A stretch of 64,000 bases of DNA from JADJPO01 sp963724535 (GTDB lineage Bacteria; Actinomycetota; Actinomycetes; Actinomycetales; Kineosporiaceae): contig CAVRVD010000016.1 in assembly GCA_963724535.1 (NCBI GenBank), forward strand, positions 62,001 through 126,000, written 5' to 3'. The position numbers and the translations under genes were made by a program. Shown here in pieces: positions 1 through 8,478 of this stretch (position 1 is the stretch's first letter; each line of letters opens with the position of its first letter). The notes beneath the pieces were generated by a model. The model saw only the letters and a program-made list of their open reading frames with translations. It was not told where the DNA came from and searched no databases.

Positions 1-1
1 G

Positions 2-508
2 AACAAGGTCACCGGTGGCCGCGTGCCGCGTGAGTACATCCCCAGTGTCGACGCGGGTATCCAGGGCGCCATGCAGTTCGGTGTGTTGGCCGGCTACCCG
101 ATGGTCGGGGTCAAGGCCACTCTGTTGGACGGCGCCGCGCACGACGTCGACTCCAGCGAGCTCGCCTTCAAGATCGCCGGCTCGGCCGGCTTCAAGGAGG
201 CCGCGCGGCGTGCCGACCCGGTCCTGCTGGAGCCGATCATGGCCGTCGAGGTCCGCACCCCCGAGGAGTACATGGGTGATGTGATCGGGGACCTGAACTC
301 CCGCCGCGGCCACATCCAGGCCATGGAGGAGATCAGTGGGGCCAAGGTGGTCCGCGCGCTCGTCCCGCTCTCGGAGATGTTCGGCTACGTCGGCGACCTG
401 CGCAGCAAGACGCAGGGGCGCGCGGTCTACACGATGCAGTTCGACTCCTACGCCGAGGTTCCCAAGAACGTCGCGGAGGAGATCGTCAAGAAGGTGCGTG
501 GCGAGTAG
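2..508 (+). CDS. fusA: Elongation factor G, C-terminal part (cut by window start)
   Basis: The frame is open from the first base and ends in TAG at 506-508. The roughly 168 visible residues are domains IV and V of EF-G, the translocase that moves tRNA-mRNA on the ribosome. Recognisable strings are REYIPSVDAGIQ, LEPIMAVEVRTPEEYMGDV and the end motif AEEIVKKVRGE. GTP-binding domain I lies outside the window. It precedes tuf, the normal str-operon order. The family assignment is firm; only completeness is missing. Confidence 0.97.
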   Translation, partial: NKVTGGRVPREYIPSVDAGIQGAMQFGVLAGYPMVGVKATLLDGAAHDVDSSELAFKIAGSAGFKEAARRADPVLLEPIMAVEVRTPEEYMGDVIGDLNSRRGHIQAMEEISGAKVVRALVPLSEMFGYVGDLRSKTQGRAVYTMQFDSYAEVPKNVAEEIVKKVRGE

Positions 509-566
509 TCGTCGGCACCGTCCTGACGGCACCATCCGGATCCATCCGAACCAGGCACGACAGGCT

Positions 567-608
567 AGAACCACCGAGCGAGAACCATCGAGCGAGAACC
601 ACCGAGCA
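567..608 (+). repeat. 14-bp tandem repeat, three units, between fusA and tuf
   Basis: Three consecutive copies of AGAACCAYCGAGCG (567-580, 581-594, 595-608, the last ending in A) sit in the 184-nt fusA-tuf spacer. A TAGAAC hexamer at 566-571 overlaps the first unit and could be a weak -10 element. No function is assigned. Confidence 0.7.
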
Positions 609-692
609 CCACCCAGTAGGAGCACTACCCAGAACCGGCCGACCCCCGGTCCCGACCGGACGGCGACATCAACAGTCCTGAGGAGGACCACT

Positions 693-1886
693 GTGGCGAA
701 GGCGAAGTTCGAGCGGACTAAGCCGCACGTCAACATCGGCACCATTGGTCATATCGACCACGGGAAGACGACGCTGACCGCGGCGATCACCAAGGTGCTG
801 CATGACAAGTACCCGGACCTGAACCCCTTCACACCCTTCGACGAGATCGACAAGGCGCCGGAGGAGAAGCAGCGCGGGATCACCATCTCGATCGCGCACG
901 TGGAGTACCAGACGGCGGCGCGGCACTACGCGCACGTGGACTGCCCGGGTCACGCGGACTACATCAAGAACATGATCACCGGCGCAGCCCAGATGGACGG
1001 CGCGATCCTCGTGGTCGCTGCCACCGACGGCCCGATGCCGCAGACCAAGGAGCACGTGCTGCTCGCCCGCCAGGTCGGTGTGCCGTACATCGTGGTCGCG
1101 CTGAACAAGGCCGACATGGTCGACGACCCGGAGATCATCGAGCTCGTCGAGATGGAGGTCCGCGAGCTGCTCAGCTCCTACAGCTTCCCCGGCGACGACC
1201 TGCCGGTCGTCACGGTGTCCGCGCTGAAGGCGCTGGAGGGCGACCCCGAGTGGAGCGCCAAGCTCATGGAGCTGATGGAGGCGGTCGACACCGCCATCCC
1301 GGAGCCGCTCCGTGAGAACGACAAGCCGTTCCTGATGCCGATCGAGGACGTCTTCACCATCACCGGGCGGGGCACCGTGGTGACCGGCAAGGTGGACCGT
1401 GGCGTGGTCAAGGTGAACGAGACCGTGGAGATCGTCGGCATCAAGGAGAAGTCGACGACCACCACCGTCACCGGCATCGAGATGTTCCGCAAGCTCCTTG
1501 ACGAGGCCCAGGCGGGCGAGAACGTCGGGCTGCTGCTGCGCGGCATCAAGCGCGAGGAGGTCGAGCGCGGCCAGGTCGTGGTCAAGCCCGGCTCGATCAC
1601 GCCGCACACCGAGTTCGAGGCCAACGTCTATGTCCTGTCCAAGGATGAGGGTGGCCGGCACACGCCGTTCTATGACAACTACCGGCCGCAGTTCTACTTC
1701 CGGACCACGGACGTCACCGGTGTCGTGCACCTGCCCGACGGCACCGAGATGGTGATGCCCGGCGACAACACCCAGATGCGAGTCGAGATGATCCAGCCGA
1801 TCGCGATGGAGGAGGGTCTGCTGTTCGCCATCCGCGAGGGTGGGCGCACCGTGGGCTCCGGCCGGGTCACCAAGATCCTCAAGTAG
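693..1886 (+). CDS. tuf: Elongation factor Tu
   Basis: EF-Tu delivers aminoacyl-tRNA to the ribosomal A site as a GTP complex. The GTG start at 693 was chosen because AGGAGG lies at 681-686 and gives the 397-residue length normal for the family; the frame stays open further upstream but without homology. G1 is GHIDHGKT, G3 DCPGHADY and G4 NKADM, followed by the domain II string FTITGRGTVVTGKVDRG. The Ile in GHIDHGKT, where many bacteria have Val, is a variant I associate with some actinobacteria. A 13-bp hairpin follows the stop. Confidence 0.98.
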   Translation: MAKAKFERTKPHVNIGTIGHIDHGKTTLTAAITKVLHDKYPDLNPFTPFDEIDKAPEEKQRGITISIAHVEYQTAARHYAHVDCPGHADYIKNMITGAAQMDGAILVVAATDGPMPQTKEHVLLARQVGVPYIVVALNKADMVDDPEIIELVEMEVRELLSSYSFPGDDLPVVTVSALKALEGDPEWSAKLMELMEAVDTAIPEPLRENDKPFLMPIEDVFTITGRGTVVTGKVDRGVVKVNETVEIVGIKEKSTTTTVTGIEMFRKLLDEAQAGENVGLLLRGIKREEVERGQVVVKPGSITPHTEFEANVYVLSKDEGGRHTPFYDNYRPQFYFRTTDVTGVVHLPDGTEMVMPGDNTQMRVEMIQPIAMEEGLLFAIREGGRTVGSGRVTKILK

Positions 1887-1926
1887 TCCCTGCCCACTGC
1901 GGCGGAGCTCGTCCCCCGGGAGCCGG

Positions 1927-1958
1927 TGGCACCGATCGGCGACCACCGATCGGTGCCA
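1927..1958 (+). terminator. Hairpin terminator after tuf
   Basis: Perfect inverted repeat: left arm TGGCACCGATCGG (1927-1939), 6-nt loop, right arm CCGATCGGTGCCA (1946-1958). There is no U-tract, as is common for actinobacterial terminators. It lies 41 nt after the tuf stop and before the probable rpsJ promoter, so it separates the str and S10 transcription units. Confidence 0.75.
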
Positions 1959-1978
1959 GCACGTCGGCCGGCGCCGGA

Positions 1979-2009
1979 TTGGTCAAGCCAGGTGTCGATC
2001 TGGCAGACT
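1979..2009 (+). promoter_or_regulatory. Probable promoter of the S10 operon
   Basis: In the 346-nt tuf-rpsJ spacer, TTGGTC (1979-1984) is a possible -35 and CAGACT (2004-2009) fits the ANNNT-type -10 with a 19-nt spacer. The location just after the tuf hairpin and about 220 nt before rpsJ fits a long leader. The rest of the spacer (2010-2232) shows no further gene. Confidence 0.45.
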
Positions 2010-2232
2010 GAACCGGTTGTTTCGAGCTCCGCCGCGGTGTGCGGCGCCCCTGGACTCACCTCCGTGGGCGTCTGTCGCGGCCGGCAAGATCCCTCAGCGT
2101 CCGCGGCCATCCCCACGGGGAGAGGTCCGATGCCGGAGGTCGGGTCGACAGCGCGACACACCCGACCTCGGGGGTCGGCGGTTAGCACGATCCAAGGCGA
2201 GCGTCACGGAAGAAAGAGAGCACAGCGAAGCC

Positions 2233-2541
2233 ATGGCGGGACAGAAGATCCGCATCCGGCTCAAGGCCTACGACCACGAGGTCATCGACAGTTCGGCGCG
2301 CAAGATCGTCGACACGGTGGTCCGCACTGGCGCGAACGTGGCCGGACCGGTGCCGCTGCCGACGGAGAAGAACGTCTACTGCGTGATTCGTTCTCCGCAC
2401 AAGTACAAGGACAGCCGCGAGCACTTCGAGATGCGCACCCACAAGCGGCTGATCGACATCATCAACCCCACGCCGAAGACCGTCGACTCGCTGATGCGAC
2501 TCGACCTGCCGGCCGGGGTCGACATCGAGATCAAGCTCTGA
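2233..2541 (+). CDS. rpsJ: 30S ribosomal protein S10 (NusE)
   Basis: 102 residues beginning MAGQKIRIRLKAYDHEVID, the standard S10 length. It contains the conserved RTHKRLIDIINPTPKTVD stretch near the C-terminus. S10 sits in the 30S head and doubles as NusE in transcription antitermination. It is the first gene of the S10 cluster. The only upstream purine stretch (GAAAGAGAG) is somewhat distant from the ATG, so the Shine-Dalgarno is weak. Confidence 0.98.
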   Translation: MAGQKIRIRLKAYDHEVIDSSARKIVDTVVRTGANVAGPVPLPTEKNVYCVIRSPHKYKDSREHFEMRTHKRLIDIINPTPKTVDSLMRLDLPAGVDIEIKL

Positions 2542-2554
2542 GGACTGGCGAGCG

Positions 2555-3208
2555 ATGAGTCAGAAGGACAAGCCCGTCAAGGGCCTGTTGGGCGCCAAGC
2601 TCGGCATGACCCAGGTGTGGGACGAGGCCAACCGGCTGGTACCGGTGACGGTCGTGGCTGCCGGTCCGTGCGTGGTCAGCCAGGTCCGTCGGGCGGACGT
2701 GGACGGCTACGACGCCGTGCAGATCGCCTACGGCGCCATCGACCCGCGCAAGGTGACCAAGCCGATGACAGGGCACTTCGCCAAGGCCGGGGTCACCCCG
2801 CGCCGGTTCCTGGCCGAGCTGCGCACCCCGGATGCCGCTGAGCACGCCCTCGGTCAGGAGCTGACCGCGGAGCTGTTCGAGGCCGGTCAGCAGGTCGACG
2901 TGGTCGGTCGGACCAAGGGCAAGGGCACCGCTGGTGTCATGAAGCGGCACGGCTTCTCCGGCCTGGGCGCCGCGCACGGTACCCAGCGCAAGCACCGCTC
3001 GCCGGGCTCCATCGGCGCCTGTGCCACCCCGTCCCGGGTGTTCAAGGGGGTACGGATGGCCGGCCGGATGGGCAACGTTCGGCAGACCACACAGAACCTG
3101 ATCGTGCACGCCGTCGACGCCGAGCGCGGGCTGCTGCTGATCAAGGGCGCTGTGCCGGGACCCAAGGGCTCGGTCGTGCTGGTCAAGACGGCCGCGAAGG
3201 GAGTCTGA
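2555..3208 (+). CDS. rplC: 50S ribosomal protein L3
   Basis: 217 residues. The family signature around GAAHGTQRKHRSPGSIG and the KGVRMAGRMG string mark the loop that reaches toward the peptidyl-transferase centre. L3 is an early 23S rRNA assembly protein. It starts 13 nt after rpsJ and ends 5 nt before rplD, so the three genes read as one coupled unit. Confidence 0.98.
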   Translation: MSQKDKPVKGLLGAKLGMTQVWDEANRLVPVTVVAAGPCVVSQVRRADVDGYDAVQIAYGAIDPRKVTKPMTGHFAKAGVTPRRFLAELRTPDAAEHALGQELTAELFEAGQQVDVVGRTKGKGTAGVMKRHGFSGLGAAHGTQRKHRSPGSIGACATPSRVFKGVRMAGRMGNVRQTTQNLIVHAVDAERGLLLIKGAVPGPKGSVVLVKTAAKGV

Positions 3209-3213
3209 ACGCC

Positions 3214-3933
3214 ATGGCGAACACGCTGACCGTCGACGTCCTCGACGCGGCGGGCACCACGACCGGCACGGTCGACCTGCCCGCCGAGATCTTCGACACC
3301 CAGACCAACGTCCCACTGATCCACCAGGTCGTGGTCGCCCAGCTGGCCGCGGCCCGGCAGGGTACCCACGACACCAAGACCCGCGGCGAGGTCCGAGGCG
3401 GAGGTCGCAAGCCATACCGCCAGAAGGGCACCGGCCGGGCCCGGCAGGGCTCCATCCGGGCACCGCAGTTCGCCGGCGGTGGCGTCGTGCACGGTCCGAC
3501 CCCGCGGGACTACGCGCAGCGGACGCCGAAGAAGATGAAGGCCGCAGCACTGCGCGGTGCGCTGTCCGACCGGGCTCGGCACGGCCGGGTGCGCGTGGTG
3601 TCCGCCCTGGTTGCCGGCGACGCGCCGTCCACCAAGACCGCGGCCGGCGCGCTGCGCGCCGTCAGCGAGGCCGAGCGGCTGCTGGTCGTCCTCGAACGCG
3701 GCGACGACCTGACCTGGAAGAGCCTGCGCAACCTGGCCAGGGTGCACCCGCTGGCCGTCGATCAGCTGAACACCTACGACGTGCTGTGCTCCGACGTCGT
3801 GGTCTTCACCGAAGGTGCACTGTCGGCCTTCCTCGCCGGCCCGTCCCGTGGCCGCAGTGCCAAGGCGGTCGGTACCGAGACCGAGGCCGCGACCGAGGTC
3901 GGCTCCGCGGCCAGCGAGGAGGAGAGCCCGTGA
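3214..3933 (+). CDS. rplD: 50S ribosomal protein L4
   Basis: 239 residues. The Arg/Gly-rich loop (RGGGRKPYRQKGTGRARQG) is the extension that lines the exit tunnel and carries macrolide-related positions. The last 30 residues (after LAGPSRGR) are Ala/Thr/Glu-rich and longer than in E. coli L4 (201 residues), as often seen in actinobacteria. The stop overlaps the GTG start of rplW. Confidence 0.97.
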   Translation: MANTLTVDVLDAAGTTTGTVDLPAEIFDTQTNVPLIHQVVVAQLAAARQGTHDTKTRGEVRGGGRKPYRQKGTGRARQGSIRAPQFAGGGVVHGPTPRDYAQRTPKKMKAAALRGALSDRARHGRVRVVSALVAGDAPSTKTAAGALRAVSEAERLLVVLERGDDLTWKSLRNLARVHPLAVDQLNTYDVLCSDVVVFTEGALSAFLAGPSRGRSAKAVGTETEAATEVGSAASEEESP

Positions 3934-4241
3934 GCGTCGGCGGCAAGATCAACAAGAACCCCCGTGACATCCTGCTCGCCCCGGTGGTCTCGGAGAAGAG
4001 CTACGGCCTGCTCGACCAGGGCAAGTACACCTTCCTGGTCGACCCGCGGGCGAACAAGACCGAGATCCGTCAGGCCGTCGAGCAGGTCTTCGGGGTCAAG
4101 GTCTCCGCGGTGAACACGAGCAACCGCCAGGGCAAGACGCGCCGGACCCGGTTCGGCACGGGCCGGCGCAAGGACACCAAGCGCGCCGTGGTGACCCTGG
4201 CCGAGGGAACCATCGACATCTTCGGCGGCCCGGCCGCCTGA
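3930..4241 (+). CDS. rplW: 50S ribosomal protein L23
   Basis: 103 residues starting at GTG 3930, which overlaps the rplD stop by 4 nt (GTGA). The frame is open further upstream, but conserved sequence begins at NKNPRDILLAPVVSEKSY. L23 surrounds the tunnel exit and binds trigger factor and SRP. GGAGAG just upstream serves as ribosome-binding site. A 45-nt spacer follows before rplB. Confidence 0.97.
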   Translation: MSVGGKINKNPRDILLAPVVSEKSYGLLDQGKYTFLVDPRANKTEIRQAVEQVFGVKVSAVNTSNRQGKTRRTRFGTGRRKDTKRAVVTLAEGTIDIFGGPAA

Positions 4242-4286
4242 GGCGGCCGCAACGGCCCGTGACCGACAACGAGGACTGAGAAGAAC

Positions 4287-5123
4287 ATGGGAATCCGCAA
4301 GTACAAGCCGACGACACCGGGCCGGCGTGGCTCGTCCGTCGCCGACTTCGTCGAGGTCACCCGCTCGGAACCGGAGAAGTCGCTGGTCCGCCCGCTGTCC
4401 AGGAAGGGCGGTCGCAACAACTCCGGCCAGATCACCACCCGTCACCAGGGCGGTGGCCACAAGCGGGCCTACCGCATCATCGACTTCCGTCGTCACGACA
4501 AGGACGGCGTACCGGCCACGGTCGCGCACATCGAGTACGACCCGAACCGGACGGCGCGGATCGCGCTGCTGCACTATGCCGACGGCGACAAGCGCTACAT
4601 CCTGGCGCCGTACCGGCTGCGCCAGGGCGACCGGATCGAGAACGGTCCCGGGGCCGATATCAAGCCTGGCAACTCCCTGCCGCTGCGCAACATCCCGGTC
4701 GGCACCGTGGTGCACGCCATCGAGCTGCGGCCCGGGGGCGGGGCGAAGATCGCCCGGTCCGCCGGTGCCTCGGTGCAGCTGGTGGCCAAGGAGGGTGCGT
4801 TGGCCCAGCTGCGGATGCCCTCCGGGGAGATCCGCAACGTGGACGCCCGCTGCCGCGCCACCGTGGGCGAGGTCGGCAACTCCGAGCAGTCGAACATCAA
4901 CTGGGGCAAGGCCGGCCGGATGCGGTGGAAGGGCAAGCGACCCACCGTCCGCGGTGTGGCCATGAACCCGATCGACCACCCGCACGGCGGTGGTGAGGGA
5001 AAGACCTCCGGCGGTCGGCACCCGGTCAGCCCGTGGGGCCAGGTCGAGGGCCGCACCCGGCACCCGAAGAAGCCGAGCGACAAGATGATTGTCCGCCGCC
5101 GGCGCACCGGCAAGAAGCGCTGA
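4287..5123 (+). CDS. rplB: 50S ribosomal protein L2
   Basis: 278 residues, normal length. The near-universal signature AMNPIDHPHGGGEGKTSGG is present at the C-terminus; its histidine is the residue needed for peptidyl-transferase assembly in other bacteria. The start MGIRKYKPTTPGRRG is typical. A basic tail (VRRRRTGKKR) closes the protein. Confidence 0.98.
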   Translation: MGIRKYKPTTPGRRGSSVADFVEVTRSEPEKSLVRPLSRKGGRNNSGQITTRHQGGGHKRAYRIIDFRRHDKDGVPATVAHIEYDPNRTARIALLHYADGDKRYILAPYRLRQGDRIENGPGADIKPGNSLPLRNIPVGTVVHAIELRPGGGAKIARSAGASVQLVAKEGALAQLRMPSGEIRNVDARCRATVGEVGNSEQSNINWGKAGRMRWKGKRPTVRGVAMNPIDHPHGGGEGKTSGGRHPVSPWGQVEGRTRHPKKPSDKMIVRRRRTGKKR

Positions 5124-5139
5124 CTAGGAGAGGCGAAAC

Positions 5140-5421
5140 ATGCCACGCAGCCTGAAGAAGGGCCCCTTCGTGGACGGCCACCTGCTGAACAAGGTGGAGC
5201 TCCAGAACGAGAAGGGAACCAAGAACGTGATCAAGACGTGGTCGCGCCGATCCATGATCATCCCGGACATGCTCGGTCACACCCTGGCGGTGCACAACGG
5301 CAACAAGCACATCCCGGTCTTCGTCACCGAGTCGATGATCGGCCACAAGCTGGGCGAGTTCGCACCGACCAGGACCTTCCGCGGTCACGAGAAGGACGAC
5401 CGCAAGGGCCGCCGCCGCTGA
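5140..5421 (+). CDS. rpsS: 30S ribosomal protein S19
   Basis: 93 residues beginning MPRSLKKGPFVDGHLL. The conserved core KTWSRRSMIIPDMLGHT and GHKLGEFAPTRTF is intact. S19 pairs with S13 in the 30S head. TAGGAGAGG lies 8-14 nt upstream of the ATG. A 66-nt spacer to rplV is the longest within this part of the cluster. Confidence 0.98.
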   Translation: MPRSLKKGPFVDGHLLNKVELQNEKGTKNVIKTWSRRSMIIPDMLGHTLAVHNGNKHIPVFVTESMIGHKLGEFAPTRTFRGHEKDDRKGRRR

Positions 5422-5487
5422 CCACGGCAGCCCACCGGCCGGCCGTCGGACAGCGACGACACCACAGACGCTCGAAGGGACGCACGA

Positions 5488-5886
5488 ATGGAAGCCAAGG
5501 CGCAGGCACGGTACGTCCGTGTCACGCCGCGCAAGGCGCGCCGAGTCGTGGACCTGATCCGCGGCAAGCAGGCCGGCGAGGCCGTCGCGGTGCTCGAGTT
5601 CGCCCCACAGGCGGCGAGCGAGACCGTGCGCAAGGTGGTGCAGAGCGCCATCGCCAACGCGCGGCAGGCCGCCGACCGGACCTCGGAGCCGTTCGACGAG
5701 CGTGACCTCGTCGTCCGCGCCGCCTACGTGGACGAGGGACCGACGATGAAGCGGTTCCGGCCGCGGGCGCAGGGCCGGGCCTACCGGATCAACAAGCGGA
5801 CGAGCCACATCACCGTCGTGGTGGGCCCGTCGCCGACCGCTGCCGGATCCAGTCGGGCAGCCAGTACGAAGGGGAGGACCCGCTAG
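5488..5886 (+). CDS. rplV: 50S ribosomal protein L22
   Basis: 132 residues; the core is AKARYVRVTPRKARRVVDL-type and the tunnel hairpin is GPTMKRFRPRAQGRAYRI. The last 15 residues (Ser/Ala/Lys-rich) are a short tail. The TAG stop shares its G with the GTG of rpsC (TAGTG), a one-base overlap implying translational coupling. Confidence 0.97.
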   Translation: MEAKAQARYVRVTPRKARRVVDLIRGKQAGEAVAVLEFAPQAASETVRKVVQSAIANARQAADRTSEPFDERDLVVRAAYVDEGPTMKRFRPRAQGRAYRINKRTSHITVVVGPSPTAAGSSRAASTKGRTR

Positions 5887-6728
5887 TGGGTCAGAAGGTC
5901 AACCCGCACGGGTTCCGCCTCGGCATCACCACCGAGCACAAGAGCCGGTGGTTCGCCGACCGGACCAAGCCGGGCCAGCGGTACCGCGACTACGTCAAGG
6001 AAGACGTCGAGATCCGCAGGCTCATGTCCAAGGGCATGGAGCGAGCCGGCATCAGCCGCGTCGAGATCGAGCGCACCATGGACAGGGTCCGCGTCGACAT
6101 CCACACCGCCCGGCCGGGCATCGTCATCGGCCGGCGTGGCGCGGAGGCGGAGCGGCTGCGCGGCGAGCTGGAGAAGCTCACCGGCAAGCAGGTCCAGCTC
6201 AACATCCTCGAGGTGAAGAACCCCGAGGTCGACGCCCAGCTGGTCGCGCAGGGCATCGCCGAGCAGCTGGCCAGCCGCGTCTCCTTCCGGCGGGCCATGC
6301 GCAAGGGGATGCAGTCCTCGTTGCGGGCCGGCGCCAAGGGCATCCGGGTGCAGTGTTCCGGCCGCCTCGGCGGTGCGGAGATGAGCCGTTCGGAGTTCTA
6401 CCGCGAGGGACGGGTGCCGCTGCACACCCTGCGGGCCAACATCGACTACGGCTTCTATGAGGCCCGCACCACCTTCGGCCGGATCGGCGTGAAGGTCTGG
6501 ATCTACAAGGGCGACGTCACTCAGCGCGAGCTGGCCAGGGAGCAGGCAGCCGCGCCGCGGCCGGCGCGTCGGGAGCGGGACGGTCGGGACCGTGGTCAGC
6601 GGCCGCAGCGCCGTCGCGAAGCCGCGCCGGCCGCTGCCGCAGAGCCGACCGCGGCTCCCGCGGCTCCCGCGGTCGCGACTGCCGAGGCGGGCTCGACCGA
6701 GCCGACGTCGTCGGGAACGGAGGCCTGA
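5886..6728 (+). CDS. rpsC: 30S ribosomal protein S3
   Basis: 280 residues from a GTG start. It has the KH domain (around GIVIGRRGAEAERLRGEL) and the C-terminal S3 domain ending near KVWIYKGDV. S3 forms part of the mRNA entry channel. After residue about 215 there is a 60-residue Arg/Asp then Ala/Pro/Glu-rich tail absent from E. coli S3, common in high-GC actinobacteria. GGAGG near its end serves rplP. Confidence 0.97.
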   Translation: MGQKVNPHGFRLGITTEHKSRWFADRTKPGQRYRDYVKEDVEIRRLMSKGMERAGISRVEIERTMDRVRVDIHTARPGIVIGRRGAEAERLRGELEKLTGKQVQLNILEVKNPEVDAQLVAQGIAEQLASRVSFRRAMRKGMQSSLRAGAKGIRVQCSGRLGGAEMSRSEFYREGRVPLHTLRANIDYGFYEARTTFGRIGVKVWIYKGDVTQRELAREQAAAPRPARRERDGRDRGQRPQRRREAAPAAAAEPTAAPAAPAVATAEAGSTEPTSSGTEA

Positions 6729-6731
6729 GCC

Positions 6732-7151
6732 ATGCTCATCCCTCGTCGGGTCAAGCACCGCAAGCAGCACCACCCCACGCGCTCCGGGATGGCCAAGGGC
6801 GGGACCAGCGTGGCGTTCGGGGAGTGGGGCATCCAAGCGGTGGAACCGGCCTATGTGACGAACCGGCAGATCGAGTCGGCCCGGATCGCCATCACCCGAC
6901 ACATCCGCCGTGGCGGCAAGGTCTGGATCACCATCTACCCGGATCGGCCGCTCACGAAGAAGCCGGCCGAGACCCGAATGGGTTCCGGCAAGGGCTCCCC
7001 GGAGTGGTGGGTGGCCAACGTCAAGCCCGGCCGGGTGATGTTCGAGGTGTCGTTCCCCAATGAGAAGGTGGCTCGGGAGGCGCTGACCCGCGCCATCCAC
7101 AAGCTGCCGATGAAGTGCCGGATCGTCCGGCGCGAGGGTGGTGAGGTGTGA
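6732..7151 (+). CDS. rplP: 50S ribosomal protein L16
   Basis: 139 residues, standard length, starting MLIPRRVKHRKQHHP. Conserved strings are RIAITRHIRRGGKVWI and GSGKGSPEWWVANVKPG. L16 positions the acceptor arm of A-site tRNA. It starts 3 nt after rpsC and overlaps the start of rpmC. Confidence 0.98.
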   Translation: MLIPRRVKHRKQHHPTRSGMAKGGTSVAFGEWGIQAVEPAYVTNRQIESARIAITRHIRRGGKVWITIYPDRPLTKKPAETRMGSGKGSPEWWVANVKPGRVMFEVSFPNEKVAREALTRAIHKLPMKCRIVRREGGEV

Positions 7152-7384
7152 TGGCGGTCGGATCGAAGGACCTCGCGCTCACCAACCTGCGTGGCTTCGA
7201 CGACGAGCGACTCGTCGAGGAGCTGCGTAAGGCCAAGGAGGAGCTGTTCAACCTCCGTTTCCAGTCGGCCACCGGCCAGCTGGAGAGCCACGGTCGGCTG
7301 CGCGCCGTCCGCCGGGACATCGCCCGGATCTACACGATCATGCGCGAGCGCGAGCTCGGCATCACCGAAGGACCAGTGTCATGA
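7151..7384 (+). CDS. rpmC: 50S ribosomal protein L29
   Basis: 77 residues from ATG 7151, which shares its A with the TGA of rplP; a GTG three bases earlier (7148) is also in frame but the ATG is preferred. The family core ELRKAKEELFNLRFQSATGQL is present. L29 lies next to L23 at the tunnel exit. The end overlaps rpsQ by 4 nt (ATGA). Confidence 0.96.
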   Translation: MAVGSKDLALTNLRGFDDERLVEELRKAKEELFNLRFQSATGQLESHGRLRAVRRDIARIYTIMRERELGITEGPVS

Positions 7385-7692
7385 ATGGCGAGGTCATGAG
7401 CAGCGACAGCGCAGCACCCGCCGAGCAGGCGGTCGAGACGTCCCGCGGCTACCGCAAGGTCCGCCGTGGCTACGTGGTCAGCGACAAGATGGACAAGACC
7501 GTTGTCGTCGAGGTGGAGGACCGGGTCAAGCACCCGCTGTACGGCAAGGTCATCCGCCGCACCAGCAAGGTCCAGGCACACGACGAGAGCAACAGCGCCG
7601 GCGTCGGCGACCTCGTGGTGATCATGGAGACCCGTCCGTTGTCGGCGACGAAACGCTGGCGGCTCACCGACATCGTCGAGAAGGCCAAGTAG
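7381..7692 (+). CDS. rpsQ: 30S ribosomal protein S17
   Basis: 103 residues; the first about 25 (Ser/Ala-rich) are an extension before the core RKVRRGYVVSDKMDKTVVV. The RNA-binding OB fold continues through KHPLYGKVI and HDESNSAGVGDLVVI. ATG 7381 overlaps the rpmC stop; an internal ATG at 7396 is a possible alternative. It is the last gene of the S10 cluster, 49 nt before rplN. Confidence 0.96.
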   Translation: MNGEVMSSDSAAPAEQAVETSRGYRKVRRGYVVSDKMDKTVVVEVEDRVKHPLYGKVIRRTSKVQAHDESNSAGVGDLVVIMETRPLSATKRWRLTDIVEKAK

Positions 7693-7741
7693 CGCCTGTC
7701 GTCGCACGAGGGCATCCCAGAACCCAGCAGGGAGTTTCGAA

Positions 7742-8110
7742 GTGATCCAGCAGGAGTCGCGACTACGCGTCGCCGACAACACCGGTGCCAAGGAGATCCT
7801 GTGCATCCGGGTGCTCGGCGGCTCCGGCCGTCGGTACGCGGGCATCGGCGACGTGATCGTGGCGACGGTCAAGGACGCCATCCCCGGCGGCAACGTGAAG
7901 AAGGGCGACGTGGTCAAGGCGGTCGTGGTGCGTACCGCCAAGGAGCGTCGTCGGCCGGACGGTTCGTACATCCGGTTCGACGAGAACGCAGCAGTGATCC
8001 TGCGCGGCGACGGGGACCCGCGGGGCACCCGCATCTTCGGCCCGGTTGGTCGTGAGTTGCGGGACAAGAAGTTCATGAAGATCATCTCGCTGGCCCCGGA
8101 GGTGCTCTGA
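7742..8110 (+). CDS. rplN: 50S ribosomal protein L14
   Basis: 122 residues from GTG 7742, preceded by CAGGGAG. It starts VIQQESRLRVADNTGAKEI, the usual L14 N-terminus, and contains KKGDVVKAVVVRT. L14 forms an intersubunit bridge and binds the silencing factor RsfS in other bacteria. It is the first gene of the spc cluster. rplX starts 1 nt after its stop. Confidence 0.98.
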   Translation: MIQQESRLRVADNTGAKEILCIRVLGGSGRRYAGIGDVIVATVKDAIPGGNVKKGDVVKAVVVRTAKERRRPDGSYIRFDENAAVILRGDGDPRGTRIFGPVGRELRDKKFMKIISLAPEVL

Positions 8111-8111
8111 G

Positions 8112-8477
8112 ATGGCGCGCGCAGCAGGCAGGATCCGGATCAAGAAGGGCGACACCGTCCAGGTGATCTCCGGCTCGGCCGAGGACAAGGGCAAGCAGGG
8201 CAAGGTGATCGCTGTCTACCCCGAGACCCAGCGGGTGCTGGTCGAGGGCGTCAAGCGGATCAAGAAGCACACCAAGACCGGGACCAGCGGCCGCGGTGCG
8301 CGTACCGGCGGCATTCTGACCCAGGAGGCCTCGATCCACATCAGCAACGTGCAGCTGGTGGACCCGCAGACGAAGAAGCCCACTCGGGTCGGCGTCCGCA
8401 CCGAGACCGTCGAGCGGGACGGGCGGACCAAGACCGTACGGATCCGGGTCGCCAAGCGCTCGGGTAAGGACATCTGA
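8112..8477 (+). CDS. rplX: 50S ribosomal protein L24
   Basis: 121 residues. The KOW motif is at IKKGDTVQVISGSAEDKGKQG, and the downstream GGILTQEASIHISNVQLVD string is typical of L24, an assembly initiator protein. The actinobacterial-type tail ends KRSGKDI. The flanking genes lie 1 nt away on each side. Confidence 0.97.
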   Translation: MARAAGRIRIKKGDTVQVISGSAEDKGKQGKVIAVYPETQRVLVEGVKRIKKHTKTGTSGRGARTGGILTQEASIHISNVQLVDPQTKKPTRVGVRTETVERDGRTKTVRIRVAKRSGKDI

Positions 8478-8478
8478 G

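Noticed and set aside
669..1946. 425-codon minus-strand frame opposite tuf
   Set aside because: Antisense shadow of a strongly biased gene; no homology and EF-Tu is certain on the other strand.
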